Source of the DNA: Pyrrhosoma nymphula
Lineage: Eukaryota > Arthropoda > Insecta > Odonata > Coenagrionidae
NCBI GenBank assembly: GCA_963573305.1
Contig: OY754337.1
Span: forward strand, 84,209,094 to 84,273,093
Length of the DNA: 64,000 nt
Direction of reading: 5' to 3'
Part shown: positions 47,060 to 58,735 of the stretch, piece by piece
Position numbering within the stretch: the stretch's first letter is position 1
How the letters are laid out: every line of letters starts with the position of its first letter
The notes under the pieces: generated by a model
Seen by the model: only the letters and a program-made list of their open reading frames with translations
What the model was told of the DNA's origin: nothing
Database searches by the model: none
Program-made: the position numbers and the translations under genes

Positions 47060-47611
47060 AGGTAGTTTTAGCCAGATATTTCCCTAGTCATAATGGAGAC
47101 CATTTACGAGTTTTGTATTTCAATTTCAGCGTCTGTAAGAAGTATGGGGTGAATATTGTAACATTGATGAGGTGCAAAAATATAGTTATACATGACCAAA
47201 ATTCCCATTAATTAAATAAATATATCCACATAAGTCACTAACTTGTCTCATTTTTTCACGCCGTACGGCTAAAAAGCCTTCCAAACAGGTTTTTTTGCGT
47301 TTCTGTCAAACTTTCTGCAGTGAGTAATAGATTAATTTTTATAAATAGTTGAGAAAACATACAAACTATGCACCGTTAGTTTTATGAAGAAATCTAGCTG
47401 TCATATATTCCTATTTTTTCAATATTCTCCCTCTGGAGCGCACAGCCGTAATCTATCCCATGTAAAACTGCTTATATTTTTAGGGAAACTGCCCGAAAAG
47501 TAGTTCGGCAAAGGGTTTTTATTTTGATATCATTGGAAAGATGAGTTTATTCTTTAAATCAGGTCTAATTCATCAAATTATAGGTGAAGTGATATTTTGC
47601 TCGAACGACCT
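47060..47611 (+). mobile_element. MITE2, complete diverged copy
   Basis: 552 bp from AGGTAGTTTTAGCCAGATAT to GCTCGAACGACCT. Collinear with 26810-27365, sharing CACGCCGTACGGCTAAAA and GAGCGCACAGCCGTAATCTA. No coding capacity. Confidence 0.78.
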
Positions 47612-48542
47612 TAATTTTAGATATTTAGTATAATTATTCAAGCATATTTTCAAATCCAATTCCCTTCTTGACCAACACCGCGTTCACAGGTAACTTGAAA
47701 GTTATCCATGAGTTTCATGTGTCGCCGAGTAAATATCAACTCTGGAATGGCTAATGAATTGGAGCTTTAGCACATATTTAGCTTTTTTTGGCTAGCAAAA
47801 CATTTGCTTTCCTTAGACCGTACATATTTCATGCATTTGGAGAAAAAGAGTAAGTAAAGTTCTACAACTTTTGACTCATAATATTTACGAAAGATAAATA
47901 AATTATTTTAATTCAGCTATTTTATCTAGCTAAATATTTTGCAAGACCATGTATCATCCATATATTATTAGTTTCATGGTTCACTTTTTTCTCTCAAGGT
48001 TTTTCTTTTATTGGTGACGCATTGGGTTGCAAGGGGTCTTTTTTTATTAGAGACAGTGCAGTTTATTTTTAGCTTTACAGTATTCCTAATTTTTCTAAGA
48101 GAAAATATATGCAGTGTAAATCGAAACATATCAACATGAAATTTGAAAACAGTTCGTAAATAGCGATATCAAATAATATGTTATATACATTAATAACACT
48201 CGGAATTAATTATTCGGACACTGGAAAGTAAACGAAATCCTAATGCACTCTGTAGGAAGGTTATTCATTGATGCCCCCATTTTTAGTTGGAAGGTTATTT
48301 ATTGATGTTTAATTGAAATTTAATTAAATTTTCAAAGGACAATTGCAAATAAATTTCGAATACTAAAAATGGAAATGTAATTGGAAAAAAATACACAATG
48401 AACGCATTGCTCTGAGTAATTTTCGTCCACGGTCGGTTTGAATGGGAACGAATAACATCTGTCGTCACTTTCGGCGTAATAGTGGGCGGATTGGTAAGGG
48501 AAGGGTTATTTTAGGAACGAAGGAATGGTGGAGGGAAACCTA
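47612..48542. other. No recognisable gene
   Basis: A+T-rich. GGAAGGTTATT with TTGATG recurs at 48256 and 48290 as a short direct repeat. Nothing else was recognised. Confidence 0.4.
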
Positions 48543-48722
48543 GGGCCTTATTCAGTAAGGACTCGACGAGGTCAAACCTCGGAAAATCCGTGGGTGTGGC
48601 GTCAAAGTCCCCAACAAATATCAACTTTTGATTGGCCCTATTTTAAATTTTCGTGATTGTGACGTCAAAATTACGTCTCTGTCGAGACTCGTAAATTCCG
48701 AGGCCATACAGAATAGCCGCTC
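48543..48722. repeat. 180-bp repeat, copy 2 (TTATTCAGTA family)
   Basis: Same family as 29019-29208, in the same orientation. It begins GGGCCTTATTCAGTAAGGAC and ends ACAGAATAGCC, imperfect inverted repeats. Confidence 0.65.
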
Positions 48723-48885
48723 TGGTGTTGGCATCAGCCTACTCTTAACGCAAAGCATCGATGGGAGCTCAGTTCAATGTTCGATTCAACGGACGGCATT
48801 CTGCACCATTAAGCTATCATCACATTGCTTTTATAAAAGGAAGCGGAATTCCACCGAAAAATCTCCGCGTCGAAAAATAGCCTGG

Positions 48886-48945
48886 GCTTGAACCCGGGTG
48901 CCTCGATATGAGAACCCAGTGCACTAGGCACTACTCCAGCCCGAT
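48886..48945 (-). mobile_element. tRNA-like SINE head, minus strand
   Basis: The minus strand reads GGAGTAGTGCCTAGTGCACT, then GGTTCTCATATCGAGGCACC and CGGGTTCAAGCCC. This has the layout of an A box, an anticodon region and a B box (consensus GGTTCRANNCC). Minus-strand sequence beyond the B box would be the SINE body, toward lower coordinates; its end is not defined. A different family from the one at 17 and 31 kb. Confidence 0.55.
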
Positions 48946-49205
48946 CTAAGTTTTAGACCTTCCTGGAAGAATGCGTCCCACCAATACTTTCATACCACCT
49001 GCAAAATTTCCTTTATAAAATGTTTGCCTTTAAAGCTCGCTAACTAACGTGTTTCTCACTTCCTACCACGTGTTCACTGGACGAAAACAAACAATTGAAA
49101 TCACCTCTCATTCCAAATCTTGGTATAATGCAATTCCTTCGCGAAAAATCTGGTAAGTTATCTGTTTCCTTTGTTGAATAATGGAAACTTCTCGATTTCA
49201 TAAGA

Positions 49206-49206
<1 letters not shown>
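48946..49206. other. No recognisable gene
   Basis: Flank between the SINE head and the first (TA)n tract. Confidence 0.45.

Positions 49207-49253
<47 letters not shown>
49207..49253. repeat. (TA)n microsatellite
   Basis: About 46 bp of uninterrupted TA dinucleotides. Confidence 0.95.
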
Positions 49254-49255
<2 letters not shown>

Positions 49256-49822
49256 GAGATCTGGTGGCAAATCGTCTTCCAATAATCCATTCTTCCATTT
49301 CGCATTATTTCACGTCAATTGATATTTTCCCTCAGAGTTGCAGTCAGCGGTTTCTCGGTCATATTTGATGTAAGTCTTCTCCGTGAGCCGATAACCGTCG
49401 CATTCAGATCACTCTTTAGAAAGTGCTCTTCAAGTCCTTATTTTACTGGATTTGATATAGTGCGTCAGATGATTGTGTTTATCTTGGAATTTTTCTTACT
49501 TAGAAAATAGATTAAGTACGATGAGTTATTTTGGAATCCCTGGTGTCGTATTCTGTAATTTGTATCACCGGTGATGAGTGTCCGCCGGTGATATCACATC
49601 ACCTATCACCACTTTTCCGATTCTGTAAGTCGACGAGGTGATGTTCTTCACCCAAAACGGGGTGATACGACATCACTGATCGGATAGGCGGTCTTATCAC
49701 GTCACCTTCCAGTATGATGACAAGGTGTCATTGTTTTCATCGGCTGTTAGCTAATCCTACGTGTAATAATGGCTTCCATAGTTTCAGTTCTAAATTTTTG
49801 CAACCTTTTTTTCACAACAGTA

Positions 49823-49823
<1 letters not shown>
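49254..49823. other. No gene; dense GGTGA/TCACC cluster at 49566-49705
   Basis: Nine GGTGA or TCACC motifs in both orientations fall within about 140 bp, next to two ATTCTGTAA boxes (49550 and 49619). This could be an old inverted-repeat element; no frame is present. Confidence 0.4.

Positions 49824-49908
<85 letters not shown>
49824..49908. repeat. (TA)n microsatellite
   Basis: About 85 bp of TA dinucleotides directly before the leader of the first palindromic unit. Confidence 0.95.
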
Positions 49909-49914
<6 letters not shown>

Positions 49915-50176
49915 TAAAACTTCCAGGAGAATCACTCGGGTGATAAATATACAATACGCCAAGAGGGTGGCCGATAAAAATATACACACGGAAAAAAGAA
50001 CACTTACAAATAAAAACTTCCGATATTTCGGTGAAGATATTCGCTCCACCTTTCTCTTCTTCTTCTAGAGAAAGGTGGAGCGAATATCTTCACCGAAATA
50101 TCGGAAGTTTTTATTTGTAAGTGTTCTTTTTTCCGTGTGTATATTTTTATCGGCCACCCTCTTGGCATATTGTATA
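49909..50176. repeat. Palindromic unit 1 with leader
   Basis: Arms 49948-50057 and 50067-50176 (110 bp each) are inverted repeats with a single mismatch and a 9-base spacer. Before the left arm is a leader of about 35 bases containing ATCACTCGGGTGAT. Read outward from the centre, each arm carries GAGAAAGGTGGAG, a 7-bp stem closed by CTTCACC, then GAAATATCGG. (TA)n lies on both sides. It is homologous to unit 2. Confidence 0.9.
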
Positions 50177-50193
50177 TATATATATATATATAT
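50173..50193. repeat. Short (TA)n between the two palindromic units
   Basis: About 20 bp of TA dinucleotides, starting within the last bases of unit 1. Confidence 0.9.
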
Positions 50194-50562
<369 letters not shown>

Positions 50563-52684
50563 AGAGTATAGAGTATCCTTTCCCATCTACATCCACGGTG
50601 TCTTCATCCTAATCGTGGGATTCAGCGTTTTGCCGCTGTATAGCTTCTCCAAGCAACCTTTCCATCTCTTCACTTTGTTCTCACTTTCAATGAGAATTTC
50701 ATTTCCTTAACTCCGAATGATATTACCTTTATTTGGATGTTCTTTAAAGTAAATTCTTACCGTTCTGTAAGCAGCTTCAACTTATCCCTGGAAGATAATG
50801 CCTTCCACCTCTTTACATAAGTCTTTCATCCATTCTTCTATGGCCTTTCTAGCTTTACGGCTGATCGCATTTCTTATTATTTTATAGCATCCGTCCCTCC
50901 ACAGTTTTCGAGTGTTTGTATTTAATTCTTTCATCTATTAGGTCCATGGCATCCTGTGTCGTTCTTCACTTCCGATTCTCTGTTTTTCTCTTCCCTACAT
51001 TCTCTTCGGCTTCATTAATAATTCCATTCTTGATAACTTGCTATCGATCTTCGATTGATCATGAATCGATTTCATGCCTTTTTCCCGGTCTGGGGTGCTT
51101 TGATAGGCCAATCGTAGTTCTTTTTCCCTAATAAGGTTGTTTCCAAAGAAAACAGAATTCATTAATTGCGAATGGTGCCTCACCATAAACGTATTTATTA
51201 CACGCAAATTATTTGGATTCAAAAGTCTTAGTTTCCAAGAAAATTGAATGCTAATTTTAAGCTCATTTGAAAAGGCTCTGAAATGGCGGGACAGCGGCAG
51301 CTTTTATGATGACGTAACAAGTAGATAGTCAACATTGCGAGGTATATGGAATTATCATCGACTGTACTTACTATTGTATTTCAGAGTCCCTAAAATCTGG
51401 TAAACATGTATTAATATACCTCGATTAAAATGCTCAAAGTTCGGAAAGTCTCCTCCATTGAGCATGCCATTAAAAGACGTTTCCTAAGCTCCTACGCTCC
51501 CTGCTAGTACAGAGCTACCGCGAAGGCGTTCTTCGCGGCGAGCGTCGCATGCGCAGTGAAATGAATAACGAAACTGCGTACCTGTGACTTCGCGTTCTGT
51601 GGTGTTGTGGGTTACACTATCTGCTTAATTTATGAGATTTTCGAAGAAAAATAAAAATTGGTGTTTTTTTTGGAATGTTGGTCATGTTTAAACCTCAGAA
51701 ACTAAGTAACGGGTAGAACCTATGAAAAATGACTTACTATTTCATAATTAGTGATAATTTGTGAGTGTATGCGCCAGGTTTCATGTCTTTATCTAAAAAA
51801 ACTACTTTGGATTTTTTCCGGCTTTTTCCGATTACCGATCACTGTACCTCAGTAAATGTAACAAAATGGACCGAAGTACTCGGTGTAAAACTCGAGGAAT
51901 CCCTGAAATGCATCTTATATTCTACAAAAACGTTTGTAACGCCTATTGTATTTTATTCGTTTTTCAATATCCCCTGAAATGATGATAACATTATGTTTCG
52001 GTTAATTAGCATGGCCGTTGAAGATGTATATATTTTGAAAACAGCCATTTTGTAAAATGTCCGTTATTCATCTGTTTTTTCGATTTTCGCAAAGCGCTTT
52101 AAATCATATTTTTTATTTGGTGAGGCAAACAATTTCACCAATTTTCATCAACATCTGAGAGGTCAAGGGTCAACTCCTGTCTGAAGTGGCGTGGAATGAC
52201 CCATATGTCATTTTAAACGTTGCAACAGTGGTGTCTGAAACTTAAACAATTACTTTAGCCTTTTTTATTTCATTTTTTCACTAAAGATAAAATGCTGTCT
52301 TCAGTTTTGCATCCGAGCGGGAAGCACTGAGTTCGCTTGAATAGCGAAAGGGAGTTAAGTACAACATTTAGCCACACCCTCTGTCTCAAGTTTCCGCAGG
52401 GCTTGGCTCATGTCACTCTGCAGCGGATGTGTGCTACGCTTGTGTTAGTGTGACTTAAGCTTCCTTTCCGCCGCGGCTTGCAATCGAAGCCTTACTAATG
52501 GGAAAACATGGCTCCCTCAGGCGTGCCACACAAACCCCGTGAAAAGCTCCGTCGTATCTCGTTAAGAAAATGCCCCTCGGGATTTTAACCTGTGGCTTCA
52601 GAGTTGATGAGTGTCTTAACGGGAGAGCTGTATGGATATTGAAAGCATATACCAACGCCCTGAACTCTTTACCTTCCCTTTCCT
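50563..52684. other. No recognisable gene; CpG-rich patch at 51480-51620
   Basis: 50580-51130 is pyrimidine-rich. 51480-51620 is CpG-rich (GAAGGCGTTCTTCGCGGCGA) and contains GCATGCGCAGT, an NRF1-like site, which could mark a promoter. No gene start or splice pair is visible near it. Confidence 0.35.
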
Positions 52685-53058
52685 TTCCCTTACGTCTATC
52701 TCGTGCAAGATATTGGAACATATAATTGTCAGTTCGATTATGGGGTATTTGGATAGTCAAAACTTGTTAATGCAAAATCAGAACGGATTCCGGAAAGGCA
52801 GGTCTTGCGAAACCCAGTTGGCCCTCTTCCTTCACGACATTCTTTCCTCGGGAGAAAAGCTTGTCCAAGTAGACGCAATATTTCTAGATTTCAAAAAAGC
52901 TTTCGATGAAGTCCCTCATTCGAAGTAACTCGTTAATTTGGAAGCTTACGGAATACATCACGACGTAATATGTTGGATAAGAGAGTTCTTAGCCGACCGC
53001 GAACAGAAGGTAGTTCTAGACAGCGTTAGTTCTGATGTAGTAAAAATAACATCAGGTG
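52685..53058 (+). pseudogene. CR1/L2-like reverse transcriptase fragment
   Basis: The plus strand encodes LTSISCKILEHIIVSSIM and QNGFRKGRSCETQLALFLHD, then VDAIFLDFKKAFDEVPHSK, a stop at 52926, then WIREFLADREQKVVLD and VKITSG. This corresponds to fingers and palm from the RPISLTS block through the first catalytic Asp (LDFKKAFD). It breaks off just before the GVPQGS block, where an RTE-like sequence begins. It is related to the 19.4-kb family, at clearly lower identity. Confidence 0.82.
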
Positions 53059-53980
53059 CTCAGGACTTGGTGACGACTGCGGAGACAAGGCCTCCGCGGT
53101 CGTCATCTCACGAAATCCTTGCACAGCATCATCATCGGCGGATACAAGGGATAGGAGGGAGAAGAAGAAGAAAAAGAGGAAGAGGAGGAGCAAAACAGTG
53201 GTAAAAATAGGAACTTGGAACGTAAGGACCATGATGAGGGCCGGGAAGCTAGGAAATATTAAAAAGGAAATGGAAAAAGGAAAAATAGATGCTTTGGGAT
53301 TGTGCAAGGTGAGATGGAAGGATAGCGGGGACTATTGGAGTGATAGCTACAGGGTAATCTATAGTGGGGGAGATGAGAGTCAACGTGGGGTAGGTATGGT
53401 ATTGAACACAAAATTCGGGTTGAGAGTGGTAAACATTGAACAGGTGAGCGACAGGATACTAATGGTAGAAATAAAAGCACGCCCGACAAATTTCGTACTT
53501 GTCCAGGTATACATGCCAACAAGCAACCATAGGGAGGAAGAGGTATACCAGCAAGTAGAAGAAATAATTCGAGAAAGAAAAACCTGATAGTGATGGGTGA
53601 CTGGAATGCAGTGGCGGGGGAAGGGAGGGACGGATTAGAAGTGGGAGGGTTTGGGCTAGGAAGAAGAAATGATCGCGGTGAAAAGGCAGTTGAATTTTGT
53701 AGAAGAAATAAATTAGTAGTAACAAACACTTGGTTTAAGCATCACCCCAGGCTTAGGTACACATGGAAAATGCCGGGTGATGCTGGGAGATACCAAATTG
53801 ATCATATAATGGTAAGGCAGAGATTTAGGAACAGTGTAAAAAACTCGCGTAGCTATCCAGGGTCGGATGTGGACTCAGATCATAACATGGTGATGATTAA
53901 GTGTGAAGTTAGATTCAAAAGTCTTAGTAAAGGTAAGAAGATAAAGAGGTGGAACCTTGAAGCATTGTGGATGCACGGGA
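53059..53980 (+). pseudogene. RTE-like LINE 5' part: endonuclease domain
   Basis: The first frame (53198-53587) has GTWNVRTMMRAGKLGNI, LGLCKVRWKDSGDYW and VLVQVYMPTSN. The second, one base shifted (from about 53580), has IVMGDWNAVAGEG, then NDRGEKAVEFCRRNKLVVTN, RYTWKMPG and DSDHNMVMIK. This is an RTE-type AP endonuclease in order from N to SDH. The position normally held by the catalytic Glu (family pattern L.ExRW) is Lys (LCKVRW), so the enzyme is dead even without the frameshift. A hairpin of about 16 bp lies at its 5' end (53069-53107). Similarity ends near 53980, before the reverse transcriptase. Confidence 0.8.
53069..53107 (+). ncRNA. Strong 5'-end hairpin of the RTE-like element
   Basis: GGTGACGAC pairs with GTCGTCATC and GCGGAG with CTCCGC, separated by one T/G wobble, around the loop ACAAGGC. 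It sits where the RTE-like sequence begins inside the CR1/L2 fragment. RTE and R2 elements can carry HDV-like self-cleaving ribozymes at their 5' ends, but a double pseudoknot is not evident here, so this is only a candidate structure. Confidence 0.4.
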
Positions 53981-54508
53981 GGATCACCCCTTCATCCGAA
54001 TTCGAGCCTAGCCCAGTGATGCTTAAATTCGGAAATCAAAGAGGGAACCTGAGTTTCCATTTTTTGGAACCAGTTTTCTTTTCATAGTTACCCACAGTTA
54101 ACCCCCCCCCCCTTCCCCCCCCCCTCCCCGTCCGAACCTATTGATCACTTCAATTTCCCGAAATCGCATCATGGAAACCTCAGCTAATTTCTTGCTGTGG
54201 ACATCGTGCGCGCAAAATTTGTGACAACGGATTTTGCCCGCTGAGCTTCAAGAAGTTCCAATTTTCTTTTTCCTGGAAGTAAAAATTTTGTTGCCCAATG
54301 GCCAAAGAAAAACAATGTTAAAAACTTAGGGAAAGAAAACTTTTTTGTTGAGTATCCTGAATAAAAAAATCAGCATCTCGCTGAGCGGTGTCGACCTTTG
54401 TCTTTCAATGAACACGGATTGTCTTTTTGTTGACCTTCGTTTCATGATGCAAATCACGTGCGATATGGAATTCCGGGTCAAGTGAAGCCAACACTAGTCC
54501 GTGTTGAA
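53981..54508. other. No gene; poly-C tract
   Basis: A C-rich tract lies at 54101-54129. No gene or repeat partner was recognised. Confidence 0.45.
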
Positions 54509-55028
54509 ATATGGATGAGATCAACGGATGTTATGCAGTCGCGACAAAGGATACGCCGGAGGCAAATGACGAGCGAAATGCGCGAACTTTAGACGGTTGA
54601 ATTGGTGTTGTTTGTTTGCGACGGCCCATTCAACGACTCTTTTGAGCTTATTCTACTGTAAAGGATTCATGAACCATTAGTACTCACTCTATGCGCAACA
54701 TACCCAATGCTGTGCAATTAGCTCAAAATGGAGTTTAAAGTCGTATTTTAGATTGAACCCTTCTGAAGGATATGGGTGAGATCTGCGGACATCATGCAGT
54801 CGCGACAACGGATACCTCAGAGACAAAAGACTAGCGAAATGCGCTAACCATAGACGGTTGAATTGGGTGTTTTTTGTTTGCGACGGCTCATTCAACGTCT
54901 CTTTTGAAAGTAAGAATTAATGAATTATTAGTAGGTAATCACAGGATGCACAACAGATCCAATGCTGTGCAATTACCTTAAAACGGAGTTTTCAGCCGTA
55001 TTTCGGATTGAACCCTTCTGAAGGATGT
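54509..55028. repeat. Tandem duplication, two units of about 261 bp
   Basis: ATGCAGTCGCGACAA recurs 261 bases apart (54533 and 54794). GACGGTTGAATTGG, TTTGTTTGCGACGGC and TTGAACCCTTCTGAAGGAT also recur with the same spacing. The units are clearly similar but diverged. It may be the edge of a satellite or a local duplication. Confidence 0.8.
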
Positions 55029-57114
55029 GCTTTGGCCTAAAGAGGGACGAGAGATCCTTTTACTAGGGGCAAACGTGTAATACAAATATCTGTCCGGCAG
55101 TACTCCGATACTGGAAAACGAGGTAGTCGAGGGTATTTTTAATAAGTCATTTACTAATGTAATGGGTGATAAGCCCGTTAGAGTACAGAATGAATGTTGT
55201 GTGTAATTGGATCATAGACATAAGAGGTAAAACTTACGAATTTCCACTTTAGGTATGCCGAAATCTAGACTAAGATAAATGAATGCATTTCACGTCTTTG
55301 TTTGTTGTTTATAACCATAAAATGACTTGACTTTTAAGTGGAACTTTTTTACTGTCGATATGTAATTTACGCCCGCTAAAGCGCCCCCTGTAAACACGTT
55401 CGCGTCGTGATGTTTTGCTGTTTTTATACCAATAATTATCCCAGTAAATGCAAGAGAGAAAACGTGACGTAATAATAGTATGTATACGAAAAAATGAATA
55501 GAGAGACGGCAAATAAAACGAAAAATAAAAAGAAAGAAAAAACCTACTCTGCAAAGTATAGCACAAAAATCGGAGTAACTATAAAAAATAAAATTTCGCA
55601 GTGAATTGCGTAAAAATTAAAAACTAAATAAAACTGAAGCAAATTTCCCACACAACCGCAATGTTACTAGCTGGATGGGCATTATTAAATCTATGCCCTG
55701 ATCCACAATAATTTGTCTGAATTGGAATTTTAATCAATGCTTTGTTATGTGTGGTTTGTTTTAACACTTTCGCAAGTGAAATAATTTCTTTGCGACGAAA
55801 ATTTGGCCATTTTTCCTGAAAACGTGGTGAAAAAGAAATGTAGCCGTGGGAAGGAAAAATGTCCAAAATTATTTTTTTTTACTGATTATAATAATAAAAA
55901 AAAATAATAAAACACTGATTTTGCAATTATTATCACTTTATTATGTGTGAATAAATATGAAATGCAATAATTCTTTCACGATGACTCAAGGAATTAGAGC
56001 TATGGGAAAATCGTACAGTACATGTAAAAAAATATGAGATATGAAGGTGAGATGTCACGCTCGGATGACGGAAAAATTAAAAGCGTTGAAGTAGAAAATT
56101 TTAATGCTCCACTCCTATGCATGTCCAATGTATGACCTACAATATGCAATGCGAAGATTTCACCAAACACCAATCGTCTGCAGCTATCTTTAAACGCCAA
56201 TATATCATAAAATAATGGCATTTTTACGTCCAGAAGAGGGTTTTTTGATACTGAGGGTTTTTTGATTTCTAACTCCAAAGTTTCAGCGAAATCGGCGATG
56301 CATGAACCGTGAACTTCCCTTGTAGGAGTATTTTTTTGGAAACAGATATTAGAACGATTTTTGGAGCTTAATTAAGATTAATTATGTGTTCGCTCATTTA
56401 AAGCAATAATATTAATAAGATTATGCACCGCAGATTCTGGCCCTATACAGTTTTTTAAATGAATAAGAACGTATTTGTTTTTGATTTCGGTGGTTGCTAT
56501 CAACAACTGAATGAGAAACTCAACTTTTAACGTGTTTTCACGAACCAAAACTCCCAGTTGTTTTCAAATTAGAATTTCATACAGTCTATATTTTACGAAA
56601 TGGAGGAAGGCTATAGTATGGCATTCGTACGCAAAATATCACACTTGTACTGTGCCTCAACAGCGCGTTAAATTTGTCTTATTCTGAATATGAATGCAAT
56701 TGGTTTTCCTGCATCACCTGTGATTTCCCATCGAGTTTCAATTTATGCAACTATTTCCACCGACTTTTTTAATCTTCGGAAGCCAAACATTCGTTGATTG
56801 ATATAACGAGGTCGATACATGTACTGAGTGAGGTGTCAAGTCGAATTAATTGTATCTCGGTAATTTTATAGCGTTGTATGCGTTAAATATGGGAATGTAA
56901 GCAGATTCATGTCGAATTTTACGTTTCACAGCATCAATATTCATTGGCTAAAATTTTTAAAGAATACCTTATTCGCATCGGGAGACTTTTGTTACTCTTA
57001 TATATGCAAATTTGCTTGAGTGAATTATGGAAATTTCCTATCATTGGCACTTCGCACTGTTTGAATATTCCTGTAGCCTCAAAAAGCTGATAAATGTTTT
57101 CTTCTGTCCATAAA
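55029..57114. other. No recognisable gene
   Basis: A+T-rich. Frames at 55309-56278 (80-92 codons, minus strand) show no recognised domain, and no paired termini were found. Confidence 0.4.
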
Positions 57115-57207
57115 TGATATGTATGTCAGGTACTAGCCGTGTACGGCATGAGTTGCAATGCCTCTTTTTCTTTCTATGTAGGCACAGACATACAAAGCAG
57201 ACACATT

Positions 57208-57238
<31 letters not shown>

Positions 57239-57242
57239 CGGT

Positions 57243-58735
57243 TTACGACGTTCTACGTCTTCCGATTCCCAATTTCCATGCCTCCCGATCATTCCAGAGT
57301 TCTTCATCTAATCCTCTTTCTCTCATTTCTTTCTCTATCCCTTGTATCCAACTTTTCCTCGGTCTGCCTCTCCTCCGTCTTCCTTCCGGGTTCCACAGCA
57401 GCATTTGTTTCGGGAGTCTTTCATTTCCCATTCGTTTTACGTGTCCATACCACCTCAACTGCTGCGTTATTATATCATCTATTATGGTATCATTGACATT
57501 CATTATTTCTCTAATTCTTTCATTCCTTACTCTCTCTCTTTTTGATTTACCGGCTGCTCTTCGCCAGAAGTCCATTTCAGTCGTCAGTAACAGTTTTTCT
57601 GATTTCTCCGTTAGTGGCCATATTTCACAGCTGTAGGTTACTATGCTCTTTACTATGGTATTATAAATTCTCTTTTTGTTTTCAATGGATATTGTATTGT
57701 CCCACAATAAGCTATTTAATAGTGTTATTGCTTTTTTGCCTTTATTGCATCTATCCCTAATGGCTACCTCCATTGTTTTACTTTCTGCAATTTGCATCCC
57801 TAGATATTTATACTCTTTACAGTGTCCTATTTGTTGCCCACTTTCTAAAATAAGATTCTGTTGCATTCCTCCCATACACATATATTTTGTTTTGTCGATA
57901 CTGATATCAAGACCCCAATTTTTGTATTCTTCTATTATTTTTCTGGTCATATATTCTAAATCTTCATAATCTTGTGATAGATTAACTTGGTCGTCTGCAT
58001 AGCTTAAGGTGTATATGGTACTTTCTTTCAAAGGTATTCCCATGGAGTTGCATTTCCTTTTCCAACCCTTAAGCACTTGGTCTAAATATATTTTAAAAAG
58101 TGTGGGGGAAATACAGCAGCCCTGTCTTAGACCTTTATTTATTGTGAATCCCTGAGAGAAGTCGTTTCCCATTTTGATCTTGGCTGCACTATTTTTGTAC
58201 AAATTTTTTATGGCTATTATTAAGTATGAGCTTATGTTAGCTCTTTTCAAGGCTTCCCACAGTTTCATTTGCGGCACCGTATCATATGCTTTTTTAAGGT
58301 CAACATATAAGAGGTGAAGTTCCTTGTTGTATGCCCAGGTTTTCTCTATCAGTTGTGTTAAACAAAACAGATGGTCTACAGTAGATCTTCCTTCTCTAAA
58401 CCCCGCTTGTTCTTCGGATTCCTTGTCTGCATACTCTTTCTCAATTCTATTTTTTACTATTTTGCCATATAATCTGCTAATTGTACTAGTCACAGATATT
58501 CCGCGATAGTTATCGCACTCGTTCTTATTGCCTTTTTTGTATAACGGTGAGATATAGGAAATTCTCCAATCTTCTGGTACCTCTTCTCCATTTAGACATT
58601 TAATAAAGAGTTCTGTTAATTTATTGTACAGTAACTCTGATCCATATGTTAACAGTTCTCCCGGTATTTCTCCAGGGCCAGCAGCTCTTCCATTTCTTAG
58701 GGATTTACAAGCCTGTTTAACTTCACTGCATTACT
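57243..58735 (-). pseudogene. RTE-like reverse transcriptase
   Basis: The frame is open from about 58735 to the stop at 57243. It contains GRAAGPGEIPGELL and VPEDWRISYISPLYKK near the start. Numbering from 58493, it then has AGFREGRSTVDHLFCLTQL at 30-48, VDLKKAYD (catalytic D65) at 64-71, GLRQGCCISPTLF at 121-133 and the active-site YADD at 165-168. It closes with QLRWYGHVKRM and RRRGRPRKSW, the RTE-group C-terminal block. No internal stop is present, so the catalytic domain looks intact. It is separated from its endonuclease by one frameshift at about 58723-58735. Confidence 0.88.

Noticed and set aside
49747..50068. Frames of 99-100 codons on both strands with long IY runs
   Set aside because: Microsatellite translations running into the palindrome; no protein-like conservation.
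53069..53107. HDV-like ribozyme at the RTE 5' end
   Set aside because: Only a single long hairpin is visible; the nested double pseudoknot needed for an HDV fold could not be drawn, so it is listed only as a hairpin.
53259..53729. 156-codon minus-strand frame rich in Leu, Pro and Ser
   Set aside because: It lies opposite the RTE-like endonuclease frames; its composition is what antisense of an A/G-rich coding strand gives.
57139..57636. 165-codon plus-strand frame with IYIYIY runs
   Set aside because: Translation of the (TA)n tract followed by antisense of the RTE reverse transcriptase.
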